Origin: JAPYTK01 sp964401935
Lineage (GTDB): Bacteria; Myxococcota_A; Polyangia; Polyangiales; Polyangiaceae
DNA length: 64,000 bases
NCBI GenBank assembly: GCA_964401935.1
Contig: CAYOAL010000032.1
Location: 12,077-76,076, forward strand
Direction: 5' to 3'
Position numbers and translations under genes: made by a program. Numbering within the stretch: the first letter of the stretch is position 1; every line of letters starts with the position of its first letter. Below are positions 54,039 through 62,498 of this stretch, piece by piece. Under the pieces are notes generated by a model that had not been told where the DNA came from, made no database searches, and was given only the letters and a program-made list of their open reading frames with translations.

Positions 54039-55673
54039 TCAGGGGGGCGCGTAGCGGATCACGGCCACGTCGTTGTTGCCCTGCGAAGTGACTGGACCGG
54101 CGCCAAAATTGGCCTGGCCGTCGAAGTTGACCCCCACCCAGCTGCCGCCTGCGGGGCCCACGCCAACCGCCGCTGCTCGCTGGTCGCCCACCGGCGCCTC
54201 GAAGGCGCGCGCGAAGATCTGCGCGCCGTCGGCGTCGAGGCGGGCGATGACCAGGTCGAGGGTGCCGTTGTCGGTCCCCACGGGGCCGTCGCCGAAGTCG
54301 ACGGGGCCGGCGCCAGAGCCGACGAGGGTGACGGAGCCGTCGGGGCCAGAGGCGATGTCCACGATCGTGATCTGGTCGAGCTGGTGGGCCCAGACGGTGT
54401 TGCCGTCGGCGTCGAGGCGCGCGATGAAGTTGTCGCCGCCGTTGGCGTCGAGCGCTGGCGAGACGATGTCGAGGGTGTCGCCGAATCCGCCCGCGACGTA
54501 GAGGCCGTTCGACGGGGCCTGGGCCAGCCGCACCCCGTAGACGTCGGTGCCGAGCTGCCGCGTCCAGCCGTGCGACAGGAAGTTGCTGGATGAGAGCCTC
54601 ACGAGCGCGAGCGCGTAGAAGCTGCTGGTCGAGACGGAAGTGATGTTGGGCGGCCCGAAGTCGAAGGTGCCGGTGAAGGTGCTCGCCAAGAAGACGTCGC
54701 CGGCGTTGCTGACGACCACGTCCTGGGGCTCCTGCTCGTTGCCGTCGCCGAAGCGCTTCAAGCGCTGGGGCGTGCCGTCGGGGGCGAGGCTCGCGACGAA
54801 GATGTCGTAATAGGCCTGGGTGCCGGCCGCGGTGATGGAGGCGAGCGAACCCATCTGAAGCGTGCCCCAGAACTGGCCGGTGAAGACGACATCGCCGCTC
54901 GGGGAGGCGGCGATGGCGGCGGCGTTGACGGTGAACTGGGTCTGGTAGACGGCGCTGAAGATGTGGCTGCCGTCGGGGGCGAGCTTGGCCACGAAGAGGC
55001 CGCCGTCGGCGGGAATGACGCCGCCTCCGAGGTCGATGTCTCGGTAACTCTCGCCGAGGAACACGATGTTGTCGGCCTGATCGACGTCGACGTCGACGAT
55101 CTGTTCGTCGTGGTCGCCCAAGGTGCTGCGATAGTGCCTGGCCCAGAGTACTTGCCCGTCGGGGCCGACCTTGGCGAGGAAGGCGTCGTAGCGAACGGTG
55201 CCGGTGTTGGTGAAGGTCTCGGTGCCCAGCGTGAGCGACCCGCGGAAATCGCCGGCGACGATGGTGTTGCCTTGCGAGTCGACGGCCAAAGCGTTGATGC
55301 GCTCGTTCGCCAGGTCGCCCCAAGTCACGCCGCTGAGCGCGCAAGGGGCGTTGGCGCAGCCGCAGCTGTTGGCCACCTCGGCGCCGCAGGTCAGCTCGCC
55401 AGGACAGTCGCTCGGGCAGGAGAACAGCTCGCCGCACACCTCGAGCTCACCGCACGCGTCGGCACAAACCTCCGCCATCGTCGGAGCCTCGCAACCGCCA
55501 CCCTGGCCCCCAGCGCCCCCCTCGCCTCCGGTGCCTCCGCGCCCGCCGGTGGTGGTCTGTGCGCCCGAGCCGCCACCACCAGGCTTCTCGATCTCGAAGT
55601 CGTTACCAAGGATTGTGGTGCAAGCCGCCGCCCCGACGATCGCACAGGCACCGACAACTCGAGCCGTCCGCAT
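54039..55673 (-). CDS. Propeller-like repeat lipoprotein, paralogue 2
   Basis: From ATG 55673, 544 residues: signal ending in VGAAAC (lipobox), a Gly-Gly-Thr spacer, a Cys-rich segment (about 60-115; CEAPTMAEVCADACGELEVC) and then SBBP/propeller-like repeats (AGDFRGSLTLGTETF, STFTGTFDFGPPNIT, ARLDADGAQIFARAF). Same design as the gene at 49214-50824. No enzyme motif. Likely surface exposed. The frame is open further upstream but those residues look non-coding. Confidence 0.88.
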   Translation of the reverse strand: MRTARVVGACAIVGAAACTTILGNDFEIEKPGGGGSGAQTTTGGRGGTGGEGGAGGQGGGCEAPTMAEVCADACGELEVCGELFSCPSDCPGELTCGAEVANSCGCANAPCALSGVTWGDLANERINALAVDSQGNTIVAGDFRGSLTLGTETFTNTGTVRYDAFLAKVGPDGQVLWARHYRSTLGDHDEQIVDVDVDQADNIVFLGESYRDIDLGGGVIPADGGLFVAKLAPDGSHIFSAVYQTQFTVNAAAIAASPSGDVVFTGQFWGTLQMGSLASITAAGTQAYYDIFVASLAPDGTPQRLKRFGDGNEQEPQDVVVSNAGDVFLASTFTGTFDFGPPNITSVSTSSFYALALVRLSSSNFLSHGWTRQLGTDVYGVRLAQAPSNGLYVAGGFGDTLDIVSPALDANGGDNFIARLDADGNTVWAHQLDQITIVDIASGPDGSVTLVGSGAGPVDFGDGPVGTDNGTLDLVIARLDADGAQIFARAFEAPVGDQRAAAVGVGPAGGSWVGVNFDGQANFGAGPVTSQGNNDVAVIRYAPP

Positions 55674-55886
55674 GGTTCGAGCGTATCTGAGGTCGTGTCT
55701 TGGGAAAAGGCTGCACCCCGTCCGCCCGAGTCGCCACGCATCGTTGTCGACCTCGCGTCGACAGAGAGCGCTCCCGGGACGAGCGCGTGTATCGCGGGCA
55801 GGATGACGGCGAGCGACGGCCATGATGATCGCCCTCTCTCCACTCGGGTTGGTGGAGAGAGCGGCAAAGGAGTAAAGGATCTACCC

Positions 55887-56025
55887 ATGAGCACCCGGAA
55901 GTGCGCCTTGCCAATCGAGCAACGCAGTGGGTCACGCCGATGGCAGCAACATCGAGGCCAGCGCCGCCGCGGTGGATCGAGCGCAGAGCGCGGCGCGGGC
56001 GGCGAGCCAGGCCGCAGGCGAGTGA
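55887..56025 (+). pseudogene. Relic of the ferritin-like gene (both ends, core deleted)
   Basis: Bases 55887-55954 match 52861-52930 with two 1-base deletions and seven substitutions, and 56002-56025 match 53905-53928 exactly through the TGA. About 960 bases encoding the diiron core are missing. Frameshifts break the original frame. An AAAGGA-like site precedes the ATG, and the shifted frame runs on into the downstream membrane-protein gene, whose GTG start lies inside the relic's final codons. Confidence 0.85.
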
Positions 56026-56684
56026 GGTCGCGCATCCCTTACGCGCTCGGGCTCGGCTCGCTGCTCGTGCTCGTCACCGCGTCGGAGGGAGCTCGCGCCC
56101 AGGCCGTCTCCGACGAGGCGTCGATGTCGCGGCACATGCGGCACTATTTTCGCGGTGAGCTCGATCTGGCGTCGGCCGCGCTGGGCCTCGGAGCAGGCTC
56201 GGGGTACATCGGGGGCGCGCTGCTCGCCAAGGCCACCGACGCGTCGCGGGCGGCGGCGGTTCCCATCCTCACCGTGGGCCTCGTGGAGCTCATCATCGGC
56301 GTGGGTTTGTTCGCGCGAACCGGCGCCCAGGTGAGCGAGCTCGACGCGCAGCTGAGGAGCGATCCCGACCGCTACGCGCGGGAGGAGTCGGAGCGGCTGC
56401 GCGGGGTGATCGCGCGGTTCGGTCTCTTCCGCACCGTGGAGGCGTTGCTGCTGGTCGCGGGGGCGGGGACGGCTGGCCTCGGGGCGGTGCTCGACGAGGA
56501 CCGAGCCATCGGCGCCGGCTTGGGGGTGGGGGTTCAAGCGGGGGTGATCCTCGTGCTCGACGCGCTCGCCGAAGCCCGTGCAGAGCGTTACCTCGAGAGC
56601 ATCGAGCGCTTTCGCGTGGTGCCCACGGTGGCACCCGTCGAAGGCGGGCAGTTCTACGGCATGGCGCTCGACTGCGCGTTCTGA
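56022..56684 (+). CDS. Membrane protein with signal peptide, unknown function
   Basis: From GTG 56022, 220 residues with a signal peptide (cleavage near GARAQ) and about four hydrophobic helices (LDLASAALGLGAGSGYIGG, VPILTVGLVELIIGVGLF, TVEALLLVAGAGTAGLGAVL, GLGVGVQAGVILVLDAL). No family recognised. Its start lies within the remnant of the ferritin-like gene. An alternative fused start at 55887 would add about 45 residues from the relic and bury the signal peptide. Confidence 0.75.
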   Translation: MRSRIPYALGLGSLLVLVTASEGARAQAVSDEASMSRHMRHYFRGELDLASAALGLGAGSGYIGGALLAKATDASRAAAVPILTVGLVELIIGVGLFARTGAQVSELDAQLRSDPDRYAREESERLRGVIARFGLFRTVEALLLVAGAGTAGLGAVLDEDRAIGAGLGVGVQAGVILVLDALAEARAERYLESIERFRVVPTVAPVEGGQFYGMALDCAF

Positions 56685-56685
56685 G

Positions 56686-57720
56686 ATGGGTCGCGCGCTT
56701 CGTTCGGCGTGGGTGTTGGTGGGTTGGGGGGCGAGCGCGTGTTGTGCGTTCTCCGCGCCGGCCCACGTCGGACCGGAGTCGGACCATTTCGACGGCGTGG
56801 CCTTTCACAACCTCGACCCCTTCGACCACGGCTCGATCGCCGACGTGATCGAGTTTCTGACCCACCGCGATCAGGGACCGTGGCCAGAGTGGGTGAGCGC
56901 GCCGCCAGGGCCCCCTCCGCCGCGGCGGGTGGCGTTCGGTGAGCTGCGGGTCACGTTCGTCGGCCACGCGACGCTGCTCGTCCAAGCGGATGGAGTGAAC
57001 GTGCTGACGGATCCGATCTGGTCGAGCCGCTCGAGCCCGGTGGGCTTCGCGGGCCCCCACCGGGTGCGACCTCCGGGGGTGCGCTTCGCCGATCTGCCCA
57101 CCATCGACGCGGTCGTCGTGAGCCACAACCACTACGACCACCTCGACGTGCCGACGCTCTCGCGGCTCGCTCGCGAGCACGACCCGGTGTTCGTGGTGCC
57201 GCTCGGCAACAAGCGACTGCTCGCAGCGCACGGGATCCACCGAACGGTGGAGCTCGACTGGTGGCAGAGCACCCACGTGGCCGCGCTCCGGATCCACGCG
57301 GTGCCGGCCCAGCACTTCTCGTCGCGCGGGCTCTGCGATCAGAACCGAACCCTGTGGGCCGGCTACGTGTTCGACGCCTCCGACGGGCCGGTCTACTTCG
57401 CAGGGGACACCGGCTGGGGCTCGCACTTCGAGGCGATCGCCAAGCGGTTCGGGAGGCCGCGGCTGGCGCTGCTCCCCATCGGGGCCTACCTGCCGCGCTG
57501 GTTCATGCAGCCGATCCACCTCGATCCCGAGGAGGCGGCGCGAGCACACCGTGTGCTCGGGGCCCGCACCAGCGTGGCGATGCACTTCGACACCTTCGCG
57601 CTCGCCGACGAAGCCCAGGGGCAAGCGCCCCGCGAGCTGCGAGCGGCGCGCAAGAAGCTCGGCATCGCCGCCGACGAGTTCTGGGTGCTCGACTTCGGGG
57701 AAGGTCGCGCCGTCCCCTGA
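56686..57720 (+). CDS. Metallo-beta-lactamase-fold hydrolase, NAPE-PLD-like
   Basis: The 344-residue protein starts one base after the upstream TGA (TGAGATG). Motif HNHYDHLD (H147, H149, D151, H152) and later AGDTGWG, and SSRSSPVGFAGPHR, LPTIDAVVVSHN, VELDWWQS and PIGAYLPRWFM match N-acyl-phosphatidylethanolamine phospholipase D closely over nearly the whole length. That enzyme hydrolyses the phospholipid head bond of NAPE. A hydrophobic N-terminus (WVLVGWGASACCAF) may be a signal or lipobox-like sequence. A bacterial lipid role is inferred; general UlaG-type activity is the alternative. Confidence 0.88.
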   Translation: MGRALRSAWVLVGWGASACCAFSAPAHVGPESDHFDGVAFHNLDPFDHGSIADVIEFLTHRDQGPWPEWVSAPPGPPPPRRVAFGELRVTFVGHATLLVQADGVNVLTDPIWSSRSSPVGFAGPHRVRPPGVRFADLPTIDAVVVSHNHYDHLDVPTLSRLAREHDPVFVVPLGNKRLLAAHGIHRTVELDWWQSTHVAALRIHAVPAQHFSSRGLCDQNRTLWAGYVFDASDGPVYFAGDTGWGSHFEAIAKRFGRPRLALLPIGAYLPRWFMQPIHLDPEEAARAHRVLGARTSVAMHFDTFALADEAQGQAPRELRAARKKLGIAADEFWVLDFGEGRAVP

Positions 57721-57742
57721 GGGCCGCTCGTAGCTCACGGCG

Positions 57743-58339
57743 TCAGCCGTTGGTGGGGCAGCCGATGCCTTCGCAGGTGCAGTTCTCTTCCGGCAGACAC
57801 TCGCACAGCGCGCCGCTGGTGCAGAACATCTGGGAGGGGCCCCCGATAGACCAGAGGTGACACTCGGAGCCCTCCTCGCAGAGGACCGTGCAGCCGCCGT
57901 TGCACACCGCGTGGCACGGAGCGCCTGGCGCGCAGTGGATGAGGCAGCCTTCGGAGCACTCGGTGTCACACGGCCGCAAGCCGTCACAGATGAGCTCGCA
58001 GCCGCCCCCCTCGCAGATCATCTGGCAGTTCGGGGCTCCCGCGGGATCCATCGGGTCGAAGGGGCCACAGAAGCAGGTGGTCATCGGTGCGCAGATGCAG
58101 GGGAGGCCGGTGGCGGGCGCGGGCTCTTGGTCACAGAGCGGGAACTCGACGGGCGGAGGCGGGGGTGGAGGCTCGACGAGGCCCACGCCGCCGGTGCCAG
58201 GCGGCACGTCGCCGCCGACGCCCCCGGTGCCGCCCTCGAGCGGCCTGTCTCGCTGCCACAGCACGGACGCGTCCTCGGCGCACGCGCTGGCGACCGCTAC
58301 GACGACCGCGACCGGAAGGAGCCACGGGCGCGTCGTCAC
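57743..58339 (-). CDS. Cys-rich lipoprotein, last gene of the ECF operon
   Basis: The 198-residue protein from GTG 58339 overlaps the upstream gene by GTGA. Signal ending in AVASAC is a plausible lipobox. A Gly/Pro spacer is followed by about 27 cysteines in repeated CxxxC-x-GG-C pairs (CQMICEGGGCELICDG, CHAVCNGGCTVLC). This resembles the rung-like repeats of the lipoprotein at 26464-27186. Location probably surface. It is the most distal gene of the sigma-led operon. Confidence 0.82.
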   Translation of the reverse strand: MTTRPWLLPVAVVVAVASACAEDASVLWQRDRPLEGGTGGVGGDVPPGTGGVGLVEPPPPPPPVEFPLCDQEPAPATGLPCICAPMTTCFCGPFDPMDPAGAPNCQMICEGGGCELICDGLRPCDTECSEGCLIHCAPGAPCHAVCNGGCTVLCEEGSECHLWSIGGPSQMFCTSGALCECLPEENCTCEGIGCPTNG

Positions 58340-59493
58340 CGGGGGCCTCCCCACGTGGCGGGGCGTCGCGGCCGCGCGCCGAAGCCGAGGGAGACGCGGA
58401 GGGCGCCGCCCACCCACACGCCGTCGAGCTGGACATCGTCCTCGTCGGCGTCGCTGGTCGCCCTCCCACGCGGGGCACGGAAGAGCGCGCCGGCGCCGAG
58501 CGGCAGCGCGAGCTCTGCCCCACCCAACACCACCTCGGGCACGAAGCTCGCGCCGAGGTGGCCGGTCGCCCCCACCACGCTGGCGGCCTCGAACTCGGGG
58601 GTGGCGGCCACGCCCTCGAGGGCGGCGATGCTCAGCCCGCCCCGCAGCTCGAGCCCGAAAGCGACCGGCGCGAGCCGCGCGAAGCGCCAGGCCGCGCTGA
58701 CGCCCATGTCGATCACGCGGGTCTCCACCTGGCCGCCGACGCGATCCACGGCGCCGAACAAGGCGTGGGTGTACCCCCCGAAGGCCACCGTGGGCCACAC
58801 CCAGGCGCGGTAGTCGAGGCCCACGCCGTAGCTCAGCGCCGGCTCGTCGAGGTTGAAGGCTCGCAGCTGGCTCGACAGGCCGAGCACGTGCACGGGGTCG
58901 GAGGCCTCGCTCGCCGCGTCGGGACCGCTGCTCGCCGGTGACCGAAAAGGGTACGCGGCGGGGGCGCCGACGACGGGAGGGGACGGGGCCGTCGTCGCCG
59001 GCGAGAGCCCGATCGCAGGGCCCGAGGGTGGGGTAGGGGTGAGCGGCGGAGGAGGTGTGGGCACCCCCAGCGGCATCGGCGCGGGTGTGCCCGGTGGCGT
59101 CGGCGCGGGAGCGCCCGGTGGCGTCGGCGCGGGCGGTGTGCCTCCACCGGGGACGCTCCCCGGTTCGCTCGCCTGCGGTGGCGTGGTGAGCACCTCTCGG
59201 GTCGCGGTGAAGAGGCCGCGAGCGAGCAACGCGAAGGTGCGCTCGGTCTCCACCTCGGCGCAGCAGGCGTCGCCCACCACGCGTGCCACCTGCATCCCGG
59301 TGGCCGCGTTGGAGAGGCCGATGGTGACGCTCGTTCCCTGGCAGGCGTAGCGGACGCGCAGGGTGGGGGCGCCAGCGCTCGCGAGCTCGAGTGAGGTGAG
59401 CCGCGTCACCTCCACCACGTCGACCGCGCAGCCGGAGAGCTCCACGTCGAAGGTGGTCACGAGCGGCTGCCCGAGCACGACGAACAACCACAT
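58336..59493 (-). CDS. Envelope protein with Pro-rich linker and beta-barrel-like C-terminus
   Basis: The 385-residue protein starts at ATG 59493, which overlaps the TGA of the FecR gene by one base. A short hydrophobic N-terminus (MWLFVVLGQPLVTTF) may be a signal. Residues about 10-110 have two vicinal cysteines (ACCAEV). A Pro/Ala-rich linker of about 75 residues follows, then about 160 residues of strand-rich Gly/Ala sequence (YRAWVWPTVAFGGYTHALFG, LELRGGLSIAALEG) like an outer-membrane barrel. Third gene of the sigma operon. Confidence 0.75.
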   Translation of the reverse strand: MWLFVVLGQPLVTTFDVELSGCAVDVVEVTRLTSLELASAGAPTLRVRYACQGTSVTIGLSNAATGMQVARVVGDACCAEVETERTFALLARGLFTATREVLTTPPQASEPGSVPGGGTPPAPTPPGAPAPTPPGTPAPMPLGVPTPPPPLTPTPPSGPAIGLSPATTAPSPPVVGAPAAYPFRSPASSGPDAASEASDPVHVLGLSSQLRAFNLDEPALSYGVGLDYRAWVWPTVAFGGYTHALFGAVDRVGGQVETRVIDMGVSAAWRFARLAPVAFGLELRGGLSIAALEGVAATPEFEAASVVGATGHLGASFVPEVVLGGAELALPLGAGALFRAPRGRATSDADEDDVQLDGVWVGGALRVSLGFGARPRRPATWGGPR

Positions 59494-60930
59494 CACCGGG
59501 CGCCGGTGAGCGAGCGCATCGCCTCGGCGTGAACTCCGCTCGGGAACACCTGGAGGTAGCGCTGGGCGGCGGCGGTGGCGCGGGTGCCCTGACCGGCGGC
59601 CTGCCACGCTGCCGCCGCCGCTGCGATCGCGTCGCCGTTGAGCGCGGCACCGCACTGCTCGAAGGCGCGAGCGGCGGCCGCGTGTCGTCCACGCTGTCGC
59701 TCGAGCTGGCCGATGGTGTAGAGGGCGAGGGTGACGCGCGCGTCGGTGGGGTAGCTCGCGATGAGCTTGTGCAGCGCCTCGAGGGCCACCTCCGTGTTGC
59801 CGGCCGCGCGCGCGGCGTCGGCGCGCTTGAGCCAGTCGGCGGCGGATGGCGGGGGAGTGGGCTCGGCCGAGGGGGCGCTCTTGCCCTCCCCACCGGGGGC
59901 GTCCTCCGGCGACGACGCCTTCGCGCCGGGGTCGCGGGCGTCTTCTTCGATCCGCTCGCCGCGATGATCGATCTCCTCGAGGGCCTCGTCGACGAGCTGC
60001 GTCGCAGGCGTGGCGCTTGGCTCGTGAGCGGCCGCCGAGGCGTCGAGAGGCGGCGCCTGGCCTTCGCGCTGCAGCGTCGCCCGCTCGCCTCGGGTAAGCT
60101 CGAGGGTCTGACCTGCACCCTCGACCCGCACGCGCCCGCGCTCGACGGCCACCTCCACGCCATCGCCATTCACCGTCACGTCGAACACGGTGCCGAGCAC
60201 CGTGATGGTGATCCCCTCCACCGTGACCACGAAGGCGCGCTCGCTGCGCGGCGTGATCTCGTAGCGGACGTGTCCGGCCCGCTGCCTGACCTCCACGTGG
60301 GACGGGGAGTCGCGCATCACGTGCACCTCGGCCTGGACCGACATGAGCGACCGCGACCCGTCCCGGAAATGAAGCGTCGAGGCGAACTCGCTCGTCGGCT
60401 CGCGCAGCCGCACGAAGAGCGCGAGCGCGGCGGCCACGGCGGCGAGGAGCACAACCCAGCGGAGCCCGCGGCCACGGTCGGTCGTCGAGGCGACCGCCAG
60501 CGCTGAGGAGCGGCGTTGGCTGCGAGGGGCCGACTCCGTGCGTGGGTCGCGCTCGAGCGCCTCGAGGTCGTCGCGCTCCTCTTCGGCACGCGGGACCTCG
60601 CGCCCCTCGCGCTCCTCGCGCCCCTCGCGCTCCTCGGACACGCTGCGGTCCTCGGACACGCTGCGGTCCTCGGACACGCTGCGGTCCTCGGACACGCTGC
60701 GGTNNNNNNNNNNNNNNNNNNNNNNNNNNNNNNNNNNNNNNNNNNNNNNNNNNNNNNNNNNNNNNNNNNNNNNNNNNNNNNNNNNNNNNNNNNNNNNNNN
60801 NNNCCGCGCGCTTGGCGGCGCGAAATGCCTCGAGCGCCTTCTTGTGGACTCGGGCCGCGCGCAGCTCGTCCCAGGGGACCTCCATCTCGTCCTTCGCCCG
60901 CTTGGCGACCTCGAGCAGATCAAACGGCAT
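59493..60930 (-). CDS. FecR-type sigma regulator with tandem repeat, gapped
   Basis: The gene begins at ATG 60930 (MPFDLLEVAKRAKDEM) and is interrupted by a 100-N gap at 60704-60803. Both sides belong to one protein: the frame joins only if the true gap length is a multiple of 3. After the gap come RSVSED repeats, charged sequence, a transmembrane helix (VVLLAAVAAALALFV), a FecR-like periplasmic domain (VLGTVFDVTVNGDGVEVAV, GRVRVEG) and a TPR-like C-terminus. In the family FecR senses outer-membrane signals and controls an ECF sigma factor. Its start overlaps the sigma gene stop by 11 bases. Confidence 0.85.
60633..60703 (-). repeat. 18-bp tandem repeat coding RSVSED, running into the assembly gap
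   Basis: Almost four copies of an 18-bp unit starting CTCGGACACGCTGCGGTC (plus strand) lie at 60633-60650, 60651-60668, 60669-60686 and 60687-60703. They translate on the reverse strand as RSVSED. A second, diverged 18-bp repeat (CGCGCCCCTCGCGCTCCT, twice) lies at about 60599-60634. Confidence 0.92.
60704..60803. other. Assembly gap (100 N)
   Basis: Exactly 100 unknown bases, the usual placeholder for a gap of unknown size. It starts directly after the last 18-bp repeat copy, so repeat collapse is the probable cause. Confidence 0.99.
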
Positions 60931-61468
60931 GGCCCATCCTCTGTAGACGTTCGGTCGCAGCCGCGATGTGTCGTTTCACCGACGTGAGCGAAGAGTCGCA
61001 GAGCTCGGCCACGCAGGGCAGCGTCTCCCCTTCGATGTGATGCAGCACCCAAGGCACTCGCAGCTTGTCGGGGAGCTTCTCGAGCGCCCGATACAGCGCG
61101 TGGAGCTCCTCGCGTGCCCCGCTGTGCGACGCGCGAGGGAGGACGGCCTCGAGCTCGGCGTCGAGCTCGCGCCGCTTGTAGCGACCCGCGAGATCGCGCT
61201 TCACCCGCCGCACCGCGATGGTCGTGAGCCAGCGGCGGAGGGCGCTGCCCTCGCGCAGGGCGTCGAGCTGCCGCAGGCCGATCACGAACGTCTCCTGCAC
61301 GATGTCTTCCACGTTGGCGTCGCTGCCGAGGAGGCGGCACACCACGCCCGCCACGTGGCGGGCGTGCCGCTTGTAGAGGGCGGAGAACGCAGCCTCGTCT
61401 CCCAGTCGAACGCGAGCCACGAGCTCGTCGTCGGAGGGTGTTGGAATCACGCGCGCAGCGAGCGCCAT
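60920..61468 (-). CDS. ECF-type RNA polymerase sigma factor
   Basis: The 182-residue protein from ATG 61468 has region 2 (LVARVRLGDEAAFSALYKRH, NVEDIVQETFVIGLRQL, WLTTIAVRRVKRDLAGR) and region 4 (ALEKLPDKLRVPWVLHHIEG, VAELCDSSLTSVKRHI). It should direct transcription of an envelope-related regulon and is predicted to be held by the FecR-like protein encoded next. AGGG lies just upstream of the start. It leads a four-gene operon with overlapping cistrons. Confidence 0.94.
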   Translation of the reverse strand: MALAARVIPTPSDDELVARVRLGDEAAFSALYKRHARHVAGVVCRLLGSDANVEDIVQETFVIGLRQLDALREGSALRRWLTTIAVRRVKRDLAGRYKRRELDAELEAVLPRASHSGAREELHALYRALEKLPDKLRVPWVLHHIEGETLPCVAELCDSSLTSVKRHIAAATERLQRMGHAV

Positions 61469-61497
61469 CACCCTGATAGTGCCTGCGACCAGCGAAC

Positions 61498-61569
61498 ATC
61501 GGCCCAACTATTTTTCGGAAAATCGCCGAGCCCGGCGGCCCGAAGAAAAGTCGATTTTGTTGGGCCGAT
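61498..61569. promoter_or_regulatory. Large inverted repeat between divergent sigma operon and lipoprotein gene
   Basis: ATCGGCCCAAC (61498-61508) and GTTGGGCCGAT (61559-61569) form a perfect 11-bp inverted repeat. A second inner pair, AAAATCG (61519-61525) and CGATTTT (61552-61558), extends the right arm without interruption; the left arm has a 10-base insertion. A CGCCG/CGGCG hairpin (61524-61537) sits in the middle. It could be an operator or a large RNA structure. Position between divergent starts favours regulation. Confidence 0.6.
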
Positions 61570-61715
61570 TCTGAGCTCCGTCGTGCACTACGGGGGCGAA
61601 GGGCGCACGAGACCTCGGCTGGCCAAGCCGTCGAGCCGTGTGCGCCGAGCGCCCCCTTCGAGAGGGAAGGGATACCTGCATTCGCGGCCCGAAGCTGGGC
61701 ACAGGGAGACATTCG

Positions 61716-62498
61716 ATGACCATCCGACGAACACTCGAGATCCGCACCGCACGCAAGCTCAAGAACCTCGCCTTCGGCGTCGCCGCCACCTTCGCCCTGA
61801 TGGGGGCCGACGGGGACGGCTGTCAGCTCGGCGACGTGCTCGTGGACCCGCCCCCCGAGCCCCAGCCCGAGCCGTGCCCCCAGGGGATGCACCTCGACGT
61901 GGTGTGCGACACCCACGCTTGCGACGATGGACAGCCCGGCGACTGCTACGAGATCTGCGTGCCCGAGCAGGTGTGCCCCGAGGGCACCTACGAGGAGTGG
62001 ATCTGCGCGGAGCCTGCTCAGCCCGGCGACATGGGCTTCTGCATGGATCCCGAAGGGTGCTTCGACGACCCCACGGTGGGAGGCTGCTATCCCATCTGTG
62101 TGCCGGTCGATCTCTGCGGACCGGGGATGCACGAGGAGATCCATTGCGAAGGGGACGGCTGGGACGATCCTCAGCCGCCTCCACCCCCGCCCGGCGACGA
62201 CGGCATGGGCGGACACTCGCCCGGCGACGACGGCATGGGCGGACACTCGCCCGGTGACGACGGCATGGGCGGCTACTCACCGGGCGAGCCCGAGCTGCCA
62301 GAGCCGCCGCCGGACGAGCCGCCCCCCGACCCCATGGAGGTGCCGGTGCCTCCCCCCCCGCCGCCCGGCGAGTGTTTCCCGATCTGCGTCCCCGATGAGG
62401 ACGACTACCCCTGTCCGCCCGGCACGTTCCCCGGGGTGGAGTGCTACGAGATGGATTGCTGGGAGACCTGCGTGCCCTTCGAGGACGCACAGCAGTGA
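61716..62498 (+). CDS. Secreted or membrane Cys/Pro-rich protein
   Basis: The 260-residue protein starts at ATG 61716 with AGGGAG eight bases upstream. The N-terminus has a basic region and a hydrophobic stretch (NLAFGVAATFALMG) followed by GADGDGC. The mature part is acidic with Cys-rich units (CPQGMHLDVVCDTHAC, CPEGTYEEWICAEP, CGPGMHEEIHCEG, CPPGTFPGVECYEMDCW) and poly-Pro stretches. Three 10-residue repeats (PGDDGMGGHS) are in the middle. No family recognised. Divergent from the ECF sigma operon, so probably part of its regulon. Confidence 0.82.
   Translation: MTIRRTLEIRTARKLKNLAFGVAATFALMGADGDGCQLGDVLVDPPPEPQPEPCPQGMHLDVVCDTHACDDGQPGDCYEICVPEQVCPEGTYEEWICAEPAQPGDMGFCMDPEGCFDDPTVGGCYPICVPVDLCGPGMHEEIHCEGDGWDDPQPPPPPPGDDGMGGHSPGDDGMGGHSPGDDGMGGYSPGEPELPEPPPDEPPPDPMEVPVPPPPPPGECFPICVPDEDDYPCPPGTFPGVECYEMDCWETCVPFEDAQQ
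62191..62280 (+). repeat. Three 30-bp in-frame tandem repeats
   Basis: Copies at 62191-62220, 62221-62250 and 62251-62280 encode PGDDGMGGHS, the last with H to Y. Copies one and two are identical. Confidence 0.95.

Noticed and set aside
60633..60703. CRISPR or mobile-element repeat at the gap
   Set aside because: 18-bp units without spacers that encode RSVSED in the same frame as the FecR-like protein.
62191..62280. CRISPR-like array (30-bp repeats)
   Set aside because: The repeats are contiguous, in frame with no spacers, and code for a Gly/Asp decapeptide.
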